NCBI GenBank assembly: GCA_964548275.1
Contig: CAZJQI010000051.1
Span: 1-32,820, forward strand
Direction: 5' to 3'
Origin: JAUVUV01 sp964548275
GTDB lineage: Bacteria > Gemmatimonadota > Glassbacteria > GWA2-58-10
DNA length: 32,820 nt
Shown one piece after another: positions 16,464 to 24,880 of this stretch (positions are counted from its first letter, which is position 1; each line of letters opens with the position of its first letter). Below the pieces are notes generated by a model. The model saw only the letters and a program-made list of their open reading frames with translations. It was not told where the DNA came from and searched no databases. A program made the translations under genes and the position numbers.

Positions 16464-18518
16464 ATGAAAAGGGGAACAGTTCTTTTTGCAGTGGCCATGA
16501 CCGTAATTTTCACCTTGCCGCTTTTCGGTTTATCCAGGTTCGAAAAGAGCGCCCTGGAAAAACAGAAAAAGGCGGCGAATATCGTGTACTTAAGCCACGA
16601 ACCGCTCCAGTTCGGGCTGCGAAAGGGCGGCACAGGGGAGGACTGGCCGGAAAGATACGAAAAACAGCACGCTGCAGAAAACCTCCGCCTGATGGCCAGT
16701 CTCGGATCGCGCTACGGAAGACTTCATTTCTACAAGGGTTTCGGCCTGCAGTTCGAGATGCCTGAAATCCGCAGGACCATGCAAGCCGCCCGGATCATGC
16801 ACGATCTGGGGATGAAAGTCAGCGTTTACGTGGGCGGGTCGATGTTTATCGAAACGTTCTACCGCGAGACCCCGGAGGCAGTCAACTGGGAGCAGCGGGA
16901 CCAGTACGGAAGACCGGTGCCATACCTGGTCGGCACCCAGACCTTCCGCCACATGCCCTGCCCCAACTCACGAGGCTACCGGAACTATATCAAAAGGGTG
17001 CTCGATGTCGGTATCGACTCGGTCAAGACAGACCAGTTCTTTTTCGACAACTATTTCCTTCGCGCCGAACCGAAATCATGCAGGTGCGAGCGCTGCATCG
17101 AAGCTTTCAAAACCTTTCTCAAGCGAAAGTACCCGACCGAGAAAGACGTGCGCTCCCGTTTCGGATACCCGAGCGTGGACTGGATCAAGGTGAACGAGTG
17201 GGACAAGTTCAACCGGCCCGAGGATGTGGAGAGCGTTAATGACCCGGTGCTCCAGGAATGGGTCAGGTTCCGCTGCGAAAGCCTGGCCGGCCAGTGCCGC
17301 GAGTTTTACGAACATATCAAGGGCAGAAATCCCTCTATTTCAGTGGGATTCAATCTCAAGGGACTCTACAGCCTGAACCGGATCTGGTACAACGCGGTCT
17401 ACCACCCGCTTTTCGAAGGCAAGTGCGATTTTTTCTGTTTCGACATAGGTGGCATGCAACCAGGACTCGACCCGGAAACAGGCGCCCTGGTAAGCGAGAT
17501 TCGCTCCTACAAGATGGCGCGCACTCTGGACATGGCCTGCTCGCATGGCGCCGGCGGGATCCAGATGGCGGAGCAGATGGCATTCAACAACCAGAAGTAC
17601 TTGGAAGGTTTCGGCTACCACGGGGCAGGCTACAATCACTACTCCCAGAGAGTGTTCACCCCGCTGGCCGAGTTTTTCCGCGAGTATAACGACCGCTACT
17701 ACACCGAGACAGACAACGTGGCCGACTGCGCCGTGTTTCGCTCCTGGCCCTCCATGGCCTACAGCGTGAGCAGCACCTGGATTCCCACCGTGCTTGCCGA
17801 GCAGGTGCTGATTCTTCACAAGGTTCCGTTCGACATTATTTTCGATCAGCATATCGACCGGATCGGCCGCTACCAGGCGATCATCCTGCCCGGGCAGGAG
17901 AGCCTCTCAGCGGAAAACATCGAGCGGCTGACAGACTTCGTGCGCGCTGGCGGCACTCTCGTTTTTACCGGCAACACAGCCGATTACAACGGTTACCGGG
18001 CCAGGCGCAGGGTCAACCCGCTACTTGCCCTGATGAAGCTGGACAGGAGGCCGGCTGTCATTTCTGTGCGAAAACTCGGCAAGGGGAAGCTGGTTTACAT
18101 CCCCGAGATCGTGCCGGGGATGGAAATCACCCCTCAGGGAAGGTGGGCATTCCCCAGCTCACAATGGGTGCTTCCCCCCAACCACGAGGAGATAATCAAC
18201 GCGATAACACGCCACCTGCCCGAGGGTCCCTCGCTGCGCGCTGAGGCTCCGCTGACCACAGTGGCTGAAATCCTGAACCGGGAGAAAAGCCGGGAGACGA
18301 TCGTGCATTTTGTCAACTATGAGCAAGGGAAAAAGCTCGATCCGTTCAGGGTTGAGCTGAAACCCCAGTTCAAAGGCCGGGTGAGCAAGGTGGAAATGTT
18401 CGCCACCGAATTCGACCAGCCCGGAAAACTCGAATTCAGCATGGAAGAGGGAAAACTGGTTTTCACAGTCCCGGAAATGGGTATGTACTCAATGATCGTG
18501 GTTTCCTATGGTTCCTGA
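16464..18518 (+). CDS. Secreted GHL6/GH42-like putative glycoside hydrolase
   Basis: This is a 684-residue protein with a signal peptide in the first 24 residues (ends ...LPLFGLS). The N-terminal two-thirds resembles the hypothetical glycosyl hydrolase 6 (GHL6) and GH42-type barrels, including 'GIDSVKTDQFFFDNYF' and the downstream C-x-C-x2-C cluster in 'CRCERCIEAFKTFLKRKYP', typical of this group. Residues about 430-530 ('YQAIILPGQESLSAENIERL', 'RAGGTLVFTG') look like the beta-galactosidase trimerisation (GATase-like) domain. A short beta-sandwich ends the protein. GGAGG shortly upstream supports the ATG. It probably acts on a galactose-, fucose- or uronate-type linkage in the glycan locus; catalytic residues cannot be assigned with confidence. 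Confidence 0.78.
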   Translation: MKRGTVLFAVAMTVIFTLPLFGLSRFEKSALEKQKKAANIVYLSHEPLQFGLRKGGTGEDWPERYEKQHAAENLRLMASLGSRYGRLHFYKGFGLQFEMPEIRRTMQAARIMHDLGMKVSVYVGGSMFIETFYRETPEAVNWEQRDQYGRPVPYLVGTQTFRHMPCPNSRGYRNYIKRVLDVGIDSVKTDQFFFDNYFLRAEPKSCRCERCIEAFKTFLKRKYPTEKDVRSRFGYPSVDWIKVNEWDKFNRPEDVESVNDPVLQEWVRFRCESLAGQCREFYEHIKGRNPSISVGFNLKGLYSLNRIWYNAVYHPLFEGKCDFFCFDIGGMQPGLDPETGALVSEIRSYKMARTLDMACSHGAGGIQMAEQMAFNNQKYLEGFGYHGAGYNHYSQRVFTPLAEFFREYNDRYYTETDNVADCAVFRSWPSMAYSVSSTWIPTVLAEQVLILHKVPFDIIFDQHIDRIGRYQAIILPGQESLSAENIERLTDFVRAGGTLVFTGNTADYNGYRARRRVNPLLALMKLDRRPAVISVRKLGKGKLVYIPEIVPGMEITPQGRWAFPSSQWVLPPNHEEIINAITRHLPEGPSLRAEAPLTTVAEILNREKSRETIVHFVNYEQGKKLDPFRVELKPQFKGRVSKVEMFATEFDQPGKLEFSMEEGKLVFTVPEMGMYSMIVVSYGS

Positions 18519-18559
18519 TTTATCAGCAATGGAGCGAAAAAGTAACGCGAACAAATTAC

Positions 18560-19381
18560 ATGGGAGTAGTCTTGGGTTGCAACTTGAAAAGATATGGTAA
18601 CTGGTGCCTGATAACAGGAGCTTCATCCGGGATCGGGCTGGAATTCGCCCGCGCAATAGCCCGGGAGGGACTTAACCTGATCCTCGTGGCGCGCCGCAGA
18701 GACAGGCTGGAATCAGTGGCCGGGGAACTGAAAGAGCGCCACGGGATCGATGCCCGGGTGATAGTGCAGGATTTGAGCCTGCCCGATGCAGTCGAACAGG
18801 TAAGCCGGCAGGTCGGGAATATCGAGATCGACATGCTGGTGCTCAATGCAGGTTTCGGCTATTACGGCCGCTTTCTGGATATGGGCGAGGAGGATATTGT
18901 GCGGATGATCTCGATCAACTGCACCTCTGCGGCAGTGATGGCCAGAAAGTTCATTCCCGGCATGATCGAGCGGAAGCGGGGAGCGGTGATTGTCGTTTCC
19001 TCAGTGCTGGGATTTTTTCCGGGGCCATGGAGTTCGGTTTACAGCGCCACCAAGGCATTCGACCTGATGCTCGGCGAGTCCCTGAGACCCGAACTTAAAG
19101 CCGCAGGAGTGGACCTGCTCAGCCTCTGCCCGGCGAGTACGGCTACTGAGTTCCACGACGTGGCAAGCGGGAAAAGGCCCGGGGAGGGCGCAGAGCCGAA
19201 ATCGTCCCAGGACGACCCGGCTGATATCGTCCGCATGGCCCTCCGCGCTCTGGGAAAAAAATCGACCGTTTTCCCATGGGACGGCTACGCTGCTTCCCTT
19301 CTGACAAGAACACTGCCGAGAAAGTGGGTGGCCAGTATCGCCGCAAAGTTTATGGCCACAGACAAGGGCATAGAGACCTGA
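18560..19381 (+). CDS. Short-chain dehydrogenase/reductase (SDR)
   Basis: This 273-residue classical SDR should carry out NAD(P)-dependent oxidation or reduction of a hydroxyl/keto group. The TGASSGIG nucleotide loop spans residues 19-26, LNAGFGYYG follows the fourth strand, and the catalytic Tyr161-x3-Lys165 is in SVYSATKAF. The region 'LCPASTATEFHD' and a basic C-terminus resemble the DltE/YqjQ-like SDRs of bacteria. It begins 41 bases after the GHL6-like gene, on the same strand, and may be co-transcribed, but there is no clear ribosome-binding site at this ATG. The substrate is unknown. It is the last gene of ordinary base composition before the AT-rich island. Confidence 0.88.
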   Translation: MGVVLGCNLKRYGNWCLITGASSGIGLEFARAIAREGLNLILVARRRDRLESVAGELKERHGIDARVIVQDLSLPDAVEQVSRQVGNIEIDMLVLNAGFGYYGRFLDMGEEDIVRMISINCTSAAVMARKFIPGMIERKRGAVIVVSSVLGFFPGPWSSVYSATKAFDLMLGESLRPELKAAGVDLLSLCPASTATEFHDVASGKRPGEGAEPKSSQDDPADIVRMALRALGKKSTVFPWDGYAASLLTRTLPRKWVASIAAKFMATDKGIET

Positions 19382-19576
19382 GAGATTTTCACACACCGCA
19401 TTTGCAGCGTGATATTCTCTTGTGAAAAATAGAAAGAGGGGACCAAAGGTAGGCAGAAGAAAAATGACAGGTTGAGGAAGGCAAAGATTAGAACCATTGT
19501 AGGTTTATATCGCCTCCGCTAGGAATCACGCGCCTATTTTGGTATAATAGGTGATAAAATTGTGTGGATAAAATGG

Positions 19577-19606
19577 TTGACATAAATTGAATCCGTACAC
19601 TATAAT
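19577..19606 (+). promoter_or_regulatory. Consensus sigma-70-type promoter of the AT-rich nuclease gene
   Basis: TTGACA (19577-19582) and TATAAT (19601-19606) are both exact consensus boxes, separated by 18 bases. A second TATAAT at 19543-19548 has no good -35. The leader from the start site to the ATG is about 70 bases and contains an imperfect hairpin (19621-19647, TTTCT/AGAAA and CAAT/ATTG arms), which might be regulatory. The gene's AAAGGAGTGAAAAATG start gives a strong ribosome-binding site. Confidence 0.72.
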
Positions 19607-19682
19607 TAATTATTCAGATTTTTCTAAACAATCGAAAAATTGAGAAATTATAAAATAAATTAAAATAATAAAGGAGTGAAAA

Positions 19683-21533
19683 ATGAGATTAATAAAGATA
19701 CTTGATACAGTAACTGCAATAGAAAAAAGTTCATTTTTAAAAATTATCGATAACCTGTCGTCTGAATTGAGAAGCTCAAACAGTGAAATAGATAAAATTC
19801 TTTCAGAAGGAGAAGACCAGATCAGGAATATTGACAATACAAATATTTTCAAATTGTTTAATTTAACAAAAACTCAATTTTCAAATCTTATTGAAGAAAA
19901 ATTACAATATAATGATTTTCATCTGGACATATTGATTGATATATTAATTAGAGATGGTAATTCAATTATGTCCCGTGAATGGCTTAGCCAACTTTATAGC
20001 AATGAAATATCTAATCTTGAAAACCACATTGCGGCCTTTAAATCTCAGTTGAAAGAAGATAGTACAGAAATAGAACCAAATAGAAAGCGAGATTACCTGA
20101 TTTATAAAAATTGTGTAGATACAGCATTCTACAACGACGAGCTACAGAATAGAGAAAAATCAATATCAAGGGATGAAAAATCAATACTTAATACATTGGC
20201 AGAGAGCCTTGATCTATCAATAGAAGAAGTAAGAATGATTTATTATTCTATAATAGATATTAGAAAAATTAATATTGATATAATAATTAATTCATTAAAA
20301 GAGTTGGGAATAATATTTTTAAAGCGAAAAAACAACACAATTTACGTTCCAGATGAAATAATTTGGCTACTTAGGGATTTAGTAGGGGTTGAATTAGCAA
20401 ATAAATATTTTAGAAGAATTTTGCGACAATTAAGAGACAGTGAAATAAATCGAATTGCAAGAAAACATAACATAGAGATAAAATTAACTAGAGAAGAGAA
20501 AATCAGACTAATTTTAAAACAAGGAATTAATGTTAGAAGTGTTCTACTGCAAGATATTTTTAAAGAAAAGATTAGTAAATCTGAGAAAAAAGATTACTTA
20601 CAAGAAATAATTAGTAAAAAATTGGATATAAAACTTCCAAAGCCTGGGATTACTGCTGAAAAAAGAGTAGAGAGATTGATTGAATATTTTAAAGAATTAG
20701 AACAAGATGAAAATATTGGCATTTCAATCTATGGGTATGATAAATTACTTAAAGATTTAAATGTATTTTTCCCTGAAATGAATAAAATAGTAAAAGAAGA
20801 ATTTGAACTTCAGCAAGAAAACGCTATGTCTGTTGATATAATGAGCGACTATAATATTAAGCCAAGAGATATTCTCGTTCTTTTACCAAAAATTAATCTT
20901 TTAAAATTTTGTGATACAAATAATATAAAAACGAGAGGAAATATTTCGTCAAATATTCTTGAAAGTTACAAAGATATAAAGAATTTATATTTAGAAAACT
21001 ACGAATTATTTGGCAAAAGAGACTTTAACGCATTGCAAGAAAAAGGAATAATAATAAAGGAGAGTGAAATAGGTATAAAATATGAAAATCTTACAAAGAT
21101 GATATTTAAAGAACTTGGTTATAATGTTGATGAAAAATTACGAAGAGAAATAAACACAAAAAAAGCTCAAGTAGATATTATATTAAATTTAGGTCATAAC
21201 GAAGTTATTATTGTTGAATGCAAGACAATAAAGGATAAAGATTATAACAAATATTCGTCAGTTTCAAGACAATTAAAGTCGTACGAAAAACTATGCGATA
21301 AAAAAGGATATAGAGTTCTTCAAATAATATTGATATCACATGACTTTACAGAAGATTTTATTGCTGAATGCGAATATGATTATGAATTAAATCTTTCATT
21401 AATAAGTTCTAAAGGTCTTTTAAAAATTTTAAATGGTTTTAAAAGCTCAAGTTTAAACGTATTTCCAACAAAACTTTTTCTAAAGGGTGGAAAACTTAAC
21501 GAAGATAGAATTGTTATGGCTTTGAGTCGCTGA
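19683..21533 (+). CDS. AT-rich orphan PD-(D/E)XK nuclease-domain protein
   Basis: This 616-residue protein is probably a DNA endonuclease. The C-terminal part (about 455-600) carries a PD-(D/E)XK core with Glu468, Asp498 in QVDIIL, Glu512-Cys-Lys514 in IVECKT, and Gln530-x3-Tyr534 in RQLKSYEK, the last like motif IV of RecB-type nucleases. The other roughly 450 residues are Lys/Glu/Ile-rich and look helical. Residues about 165-235 ('LKELGIIFLKRKNNTIYVPDE') may be a winged-helix DNA-binding domain. I do not recognise the N-terminal family. GGAG seven bases upstream fixes the start. Base composition is far more AT-rich than any neighbour, and both flanking genes are ordinary. There is no methyltransferase, helicase or integrase beside it, so a single-gene defence system or a type IV-like restriction enzyme is the leading inference. 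Confidence 0.75.
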   Translation: MRLIKILDTVTAIEKSSFLKIIDNLSSELRSSNSEIDKILSEGEDQIRNIDNTNIFKLFNLTKTQFSNLIEEKLQYNDFHLDILIDILIRDGNSIMSREWLSQLYSNEISNLENHIAAFKSQLKEDSTEIEPNRKRDYLIYKNCVDTAFYNDELQNREKSISRDEKSILNTLAESLDLSIEEVRMIYYSIIDIRKINIDIIINSLKELGIIFLKRKNNTIYVPDEIIWLLRDLVGVELANKYFRRILRQLRDSEINRIARKHNIEIKLTREEKIRLILKQGINVRSVLLQDIFKEKISKSEKKDYLQEIISKKLDIKLPKPGITAEKRVERLIEYFKELEQDENIGISIYGYDKLLKDLNVFFPEMNKIVKEEFELQQENAMSVDIMSDYNIKPRDILVLLPKINLLKFCDTNNIKTRGNISSNILESYKDIKNLYLENYELFGKRDFNALQEKGIIIKESEIGIKYENLTKMIFKELGYNVDEKLRREINTKKAQVDIILNLGHNEVIIVECKTIKDKDYNKYSSVSRQLKSYEKLCDKKGYRVLQIILISHDFTEDFIAECEYDYELNLSLISSKGLLKILNGFKSSSLNVFPTKLFLKGGKLNEDRIVMALSR

Positions 21534-21624
21534 TAAAAGAAGATTGGAAAAACTTGACATAAACGAAATATTATACAAATTAGTATTAATGTGGGTGGAC
21601 TCAATTTTCGTGGTGAAAGCTCAC

Positions 21625-21653
21625 AAAGGCCTTATTTATAGGTCTTTTTTTTT
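21625..21653 (+). terminator. Rho-independent terminator of the nuclease gene
   Basis: AAAGGCC (21625-21631) pairs with GGTCTTT (21641-21647) around a nine-base loop, with one G-T wobble, and the run of T continues to 21653. It lies about 90 bases after the nuclease stop codon and closes the AT-rich transcription unit. Confidence 0.75.
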
Positions 21654-21668
21654 AATTTTCATAAAAAA

Positions 21669-21771
21669 TGTCCGGTAAAGATGGTTTATGAATTAAGAGT
21701 TTGTTTTAATTCATGCAGTTTAAGAAAGGTAATGCAAAAGGGATTGATGAAAGGAATATGTTTATTTTCTT
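21669..21771 (+). repeat. Dispersed repeat R2, copy b
   Basis: Related to 8112-8211, with the shared blocks ATGGTTTATGAATTA, GTAATGCAAAAGGGATTGAT and GGAATATGTTTAT. It begins just after the nuclease terminator. Unlike copy a it is not followed by R1, so R2 can exist alone. Confidence 0.75.
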
Positions 21772-22141
21772 AGATGTGATTGGTTTCTCTGGCGGCCGCA
21801 GGCCGCCTCATCAGGGCCGCATGTTCGAGAGACTCCGCAGGAGCGTGTAAGGGCCATGTAATTTCCATCACAGGCAGAGCGGAGCCAGACCGGTGGGCAT
21901 GCCATTGATTCGGCTTGCCTATGACAAGCCGAATCAGGCGACCTCGGCGGGAGCGTGTTTTTACCGGGAAAACAACAAAGGATATAAAAGCTGTATTGGT
22001 AGTCGAGTTTGCGGCCCGAAAAAACTTTTGGTTACTTTTGGTTACAAAAGTAACATGAAAAATAATCTTTTTCTTTCTTCCTAATTAGTTAACCGGAAAG
22101 CACTGAATTTTCATTGGAATTTAAATCGGCGAATCTAGACT
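21772..22141. other. Non-coding gap before surE with hairpins
   Basis: No gene is supported here. Visible structures are GGCGGCC/GGCCGCC near 21793-21809, a perfect 11-bp hairpin GATTCGGCTTG/CAAGCCGAATC (21907-21917/21925-21935, seven-base loop), and a TTACTTTTG/CAAAAGTAA inverted repeat near 22032-22055. GC content returns to the local norm here, so this marks the right edge of the AT-rich island. A 63-codon open frame in it has no family signal. Confidence 0.6.
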
Positions 22142-22885
22142 ATGTTATTCCTGATCACAAACGATGACGGCCACAAGGCGCTGGGGCTCCAGGTTCTGGC
22201 AGAGATCCTCGCCGAACTTGGCAGGGTGGTGATAGTGGCGCCGGAAACCGAACAGAGCGCGTGCAGCCACGCGATCACACTGCACCGCCCGCTGAGAATA
22301 ACTTCATTCGCAACGGACTGCTATGCTGTGGACGGCACCACCACTGACTGCGTGCTTCTCGCCTCGCAGAAACTGCTCCCCACACGGCCGGATATGGTTT
22401 TCAGCGGGATCAACCACGGCCCCAACCTGGGAGATGATGTTACCTATTCAGGCACGGTGGCAGGTGCTTTCGAGGGAATGCTGCTGGGAGTGCCGTCAGT
22501 GGCAATATCTTCAGGTGATGCGGCGCGTATCGAGGATAAAAGCAGCCAGAAGTTTCTCAGCCGACTGATCGGAAGCCTGCTGGAGGATCCCTGGCCGAAA
22601 GATGTTCTGCTCAATATCAATCTTCCGCCGAGCACGGTTCCTCTGCGGGGGGTCAGGATAACAAAGCTCGGAAGGCGGCACTATACGGAAAGTGTGATCG
22701 AAAAAACCGATCCGCAGGGTAAGGTCTATTACTGGATCGGCGGTATTGATCCCCAATGGGTGGGGGATGAGGATTCAGATTTCCACGTAGTGGCCAATGG
22801 GTATATCTCGGTGACTCCCCTGCACCTTGATCTGACACATTACCAGAGTCTGGATGGTTTCAAAAGACTGGAGACCATTCTTTAG
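22142..22885 (+). CDS. surE: 5'/3'-nucleotidase SurE
   Basis: This 247-residue metal-dependent nucleoside-monophosphate phosphatase is cytoplasmic and associated with stress survival and nucleotide recycling. The metal-binding residues match the family: Asp8-Asp9 in LITNDDG, Ser39 in PETEQSA and Asn91 in SGINHGPNLGDD. Family blocks GTTTDC and YSGTVAGAFEG are present. Length is usual. There is no clear ribosome-binding site upstream of the ATG, but the N-terminal MLFLITNDDG is where SurE normally begins. Only 26 bases separate it from pcm, and the surE-pcm pairing is conserved in many bacteria. Confidence 0.96.
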   Translation: MLFLITNDDGHKALGLQVLAEILAELGRVVIVAPETEQSACSHAITLHRPLRITSFATDCYAVDGTTTDCVLLASQKLLPTRPDMVFSGINHGPNLGDDVTYSGTVAGAFEGMLLGVPSVAISSGDAARIEDKSSQKFLSRLIGSLLEDPWPKDVLLNINLPPSTVPLRGVRITKLGRRHYTESVIEKTDPQGKVYYWIGGIDPQWVGDEDSDFHVVANGYISVTPLHLDLTHYQSLDGFKRLETIL

Positions 22886-22911
22886 ACCTTTTGAAAGGAA
22901 CTCTTTCTTCT

Positions 22912-23550
22912 ATGGTCTACGAGAATCAGCGCAAGGGCCTGGTTGAAGAACTGACCCGGCTGGGTATCCGGGACAGGAGGGTGCTCGAGGCATTCGAGAA
23001 AGTGCCGCGCCATCTTTTCGTGCCCGAGGCTCTCAGAGGGCAGGCCTACAGCAATTCAAGCCTGCCGATCGGGGAGAGCCAGACGATTTCCCAACCGTCA
23101 ACAGTGGCCCGGATGCTGGAACTGCTCTGTCTCACAGGAACCGAGCGTGTGCTGGAGGTCGGCACTGGAAGCGGCTACCAGGCAGCTTTGCTCAGCTGCC
23201 TTGCGGCCCGGGTTTTCACTATCGAACGGATCGAAAGCCTGGCCAGGCAGGCCCGGAGAGTACTGGACAGGCTCAATATCTACAATGTGAATATCAGAGT
23301 CGGTGACGGCACTCTCGGCTGGAGCCGCTACCAGCCCTATGATGCAATCGTGGTTGCCGCTGTAGGTCCTGAGCCTCCGCCGGTGCTGGTCAAGCAGCTT
23401 GCCCCGGACGGCAGGATGACCATGCCGCTGGGTGATACCGAAGGCGCTCAACTGGTGCTTATCAGAAAAGGCGAAAGCGGGATCGAGCGCAAAATTTTCG
23501 ACCCGTGCCGCTTTGTGCCCTTAATCGGAAAGAATGCCAGGCCCAAATGA
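22912..23550 (+). CDS. pcm: Protein-L-isoaspartate O-methyltransferase
   Basis: This 212-residue enzyme transfers a methyl group from S-adenosylmethionine to isoaspartyl residues, starting repair of aged proteins. The SAM loop EVGTGSGY is at residues 82-89, and the family substrate-binding SQTISQPSTVARML is at 56-69. I chose the ATG at 22912 because MVYENQRKGLVEELTRLGI matches the family N-terminus; an in-frame TTG at 22891 is possible, and AAAGGAA lies between them. Its stop overlaps the ATG of the next gene (ATGA), which implies translational coupling. It forms a repair/housekeeping operon with surE. Confidence 0.95.
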   Translation: MVYENQRKGLVEELTRLGIRDRRVLEAFEKVPRHLFVPEALRGQAYSNSSLPIGESQTISQPSTVARMLELLCLTGTERVLEVGTGSGYQAALLSCLAARVFTIERIESLARQARRVLDRLNIYNVNIRVGDGTLGWSRYQPYDAIVVAAVGPEPPPVLVKQLAPDGRMTMPLGDTEGAQLVLIRKGESGIERKIFDPCRFVPLIGKNARPK

Positions 23551-24188
23551 GAGAAACAAACAGCAGAACAATGGAACAGAATGTAAAATTGGCTGGACTG
23601 GTGAGACGGCTTTACGACTGGGTCCTCCACTGGGCCAAGACGCCTTTCGGGGGGCCGGCTCTATTTCTCAATTCCTTTGCTGAATCCTCGTTTTTCCCTA
23701 TCCCCCCGGATCCCCTGCTGATAGCGCTTTGTATCGGCGAGCCGAGGAAATCATTAAGGTTCGCCTTCTGGTGCAGCCTTGCCTCGGTACTGGGAGGAGC
23801 GGCAGGCTACTGGATCGGCGCCACGGTCTGGGAAGCGGTAGGGGACTACTTTTTCCGGTACGTGCCGAGTTTCACACCGGAGGCTTTCGCGCATGTGGCC
23901 AACCTGTACGATGAATACAATTTCTGGGTGGTGTTCACTGCAGGATTCACCCCGATCCCTTATAAGCTGATCACTATAGGAGCCGGGGTGTTCAATGTCA
24001 ATTTCGCGATTTTTTTCCTGGCAAGTATTTTAAGCCGCTCGGCAAGGTTTTTCCTGGTAGCCGCGCTGATCCGCCGTTTCGGCCCACAGATCAAAGATTT
24101 TATCGACCGTTATTTCAACCTTCTCAGCATCCTTTTCATGGTCCTGCTGATCGGCGGTTTCGTTCTTTTCAAATACGTCCTGGATTGA
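23547..24188 (+). CDS. YqaA/DedA-type (SNARE-associated, VTT domain) membrane protein
   Basis: This 213-residue inner-membrane protein has four or five hydrophobic segments. The FAESSFFPIPPDPLLIAL motif near residues 46-63 is characteristic of YqaA-like members of the DedA superfamily, and 'GAAGYWIGATVWEAVG' and 'FTPIPYKLITIGAGVF' match the re-entrant and glycine-rich parts. DedA relatives work as lipid scramblases or flippases (for example undecaprenyl phosphate recycling) and affect proton-motive force; the exact role here is not known. The start at 23547 overlaps the pcm stop; an ATG at 23571 is an alternative. It is the last gene of the surE-pcm unit. Confidence 0.88.
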   Translation: MRETNSRTMEQNVKLAGLVRRLYDWVLHWAKTPFGGPALFLNSFAESSFFPIPPDPLLIALCIGEPRKSLRFAFWCSLASVLGGAAGYWIGATVWEAVGDYFFRYVPSFTPEAFAHVANLYDEYNFWVVFTAGFTPIPYKLITIGAGVFNVNFAIFFLASILSRSARFFLVAALIRRFGPQIKDFIDRYFNLLSILFMVLLIGGFVLFKYVLD

Positions 24189-24271
24189 TTTTGCCGGGGG
24201 GCAATTTTTTGAGTCTTGCTAAAAATGGTAAAAATAATTATTTTTTCTTAACTGAAGGTAACCTCGAGAGT

Positions 24272-24349
24272 CGGGGCGTAGCGCAGCCCGGTTAGCGCGC
24301 GTGCTTCGGGAGCACGAGGTCGCCGGTTCGAATCCGGCCGCCCCGACCA
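24272..24349 (+). tRNA. tRNA-Pro (anticodon CGG), CCA encoded
   Basis: A full cloverleaf folds: acceptor CGGGGCG/CGCCCCG, D-stem GCGC/GCGC, anticodon stem CGTGC/GCACG with loop TTCGGGA, variable AGGTC, T-arm GCCGG-TTCGAAT-CCGGC, discriminator A and an encoded CCA. Total length is 78 with CCA. The loop centre CGG reads proline CCG codons. It follows the DedA-type gene by 83 bases. Confidence 0.97.
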
Positions 24350-24435
24350 GTTTTATCAAGAGTTTGCCAGATTTTCTTCTCACACAAAACATACGCGTAA
24401 AAAAGTAGTTTGTGTCAGCAACTTTTTACGATAAG

Positions 24436-24466
24436 CCTCGATAGTTAGATATCGGGGTCTTTTTTT
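24436..24466 (+). terminator. Rho-independent terminator downstream of tRNA-Pro
   Basis: CCTCGATA (24436-24443) pairs with TATCGGGG (24450-24457) around a six-base loop, with one T-G wobble, and is followed by TCTTTTTTT. It probably ends the tRNA transcript. Confidence 0.8.
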
Positions 24467-24880
24467 CCCTGAATTTTCAGCAGCAAGTCAGGAACTTAAC
24501 CAGCCGCTTGGCGTAACCACAGAGCAAAAACATAGCATAAAGCATGGAGTCTCAGTTTGGATCCGTAAACAGAAAGATCAGGTTTTCGAACCGCGCGATC
24601 AAAAACCTTAGTTAATATTGAAATAAAGACACTCGCAAATCGAAACAAAATGGTAAAGATATCGTTCAAGTTGAAAAGGACATAATTTCCGGTTGTAATA
24701 TATTATCTCAAAACGACCTAACATATTATATTACAATAAAAAAATATACGTTAATGGCCTTAAGAATGGATCAGCCGAAAGGAGAAAATCTACGGTTGTT
24801 ATCGCTATAAGTACAAAGCTCGAATTACATTGACCCCAGATCATGCCTATTCAACCCAACACCATAGAGTTAAAAAAGCT
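24467..24880. other. AT-rich gap upstream of the dockerin protein
   Basis: No gene or repeat is visible. The part at 24690-24760 is strongly AT-rich, with inverted TAATATATTA and TAATATATTAT-like runs, and it may hold the promoter of the downstream gene, but no box pair is convincing. No copy of the tRNA 3' end was found that would mark an integrated element. Confidence 0.5.

Noticed and set aside
19384..19429. Terminator after the SDR gene (ATTTTCACA/TGTGAAAAAT)
   Set aside because: The arms are separated by about 27 bases and no T-tract follows.
21893..22084. 63-codon frame before surE
   Set aside because: It spans hairpins, has no ribosome-binding site or family resemblance.
24325..24880. 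tRNA-Pro as an integration site
   Set aside because: No repeat of the tRNA 3' end and no integrase in the window.
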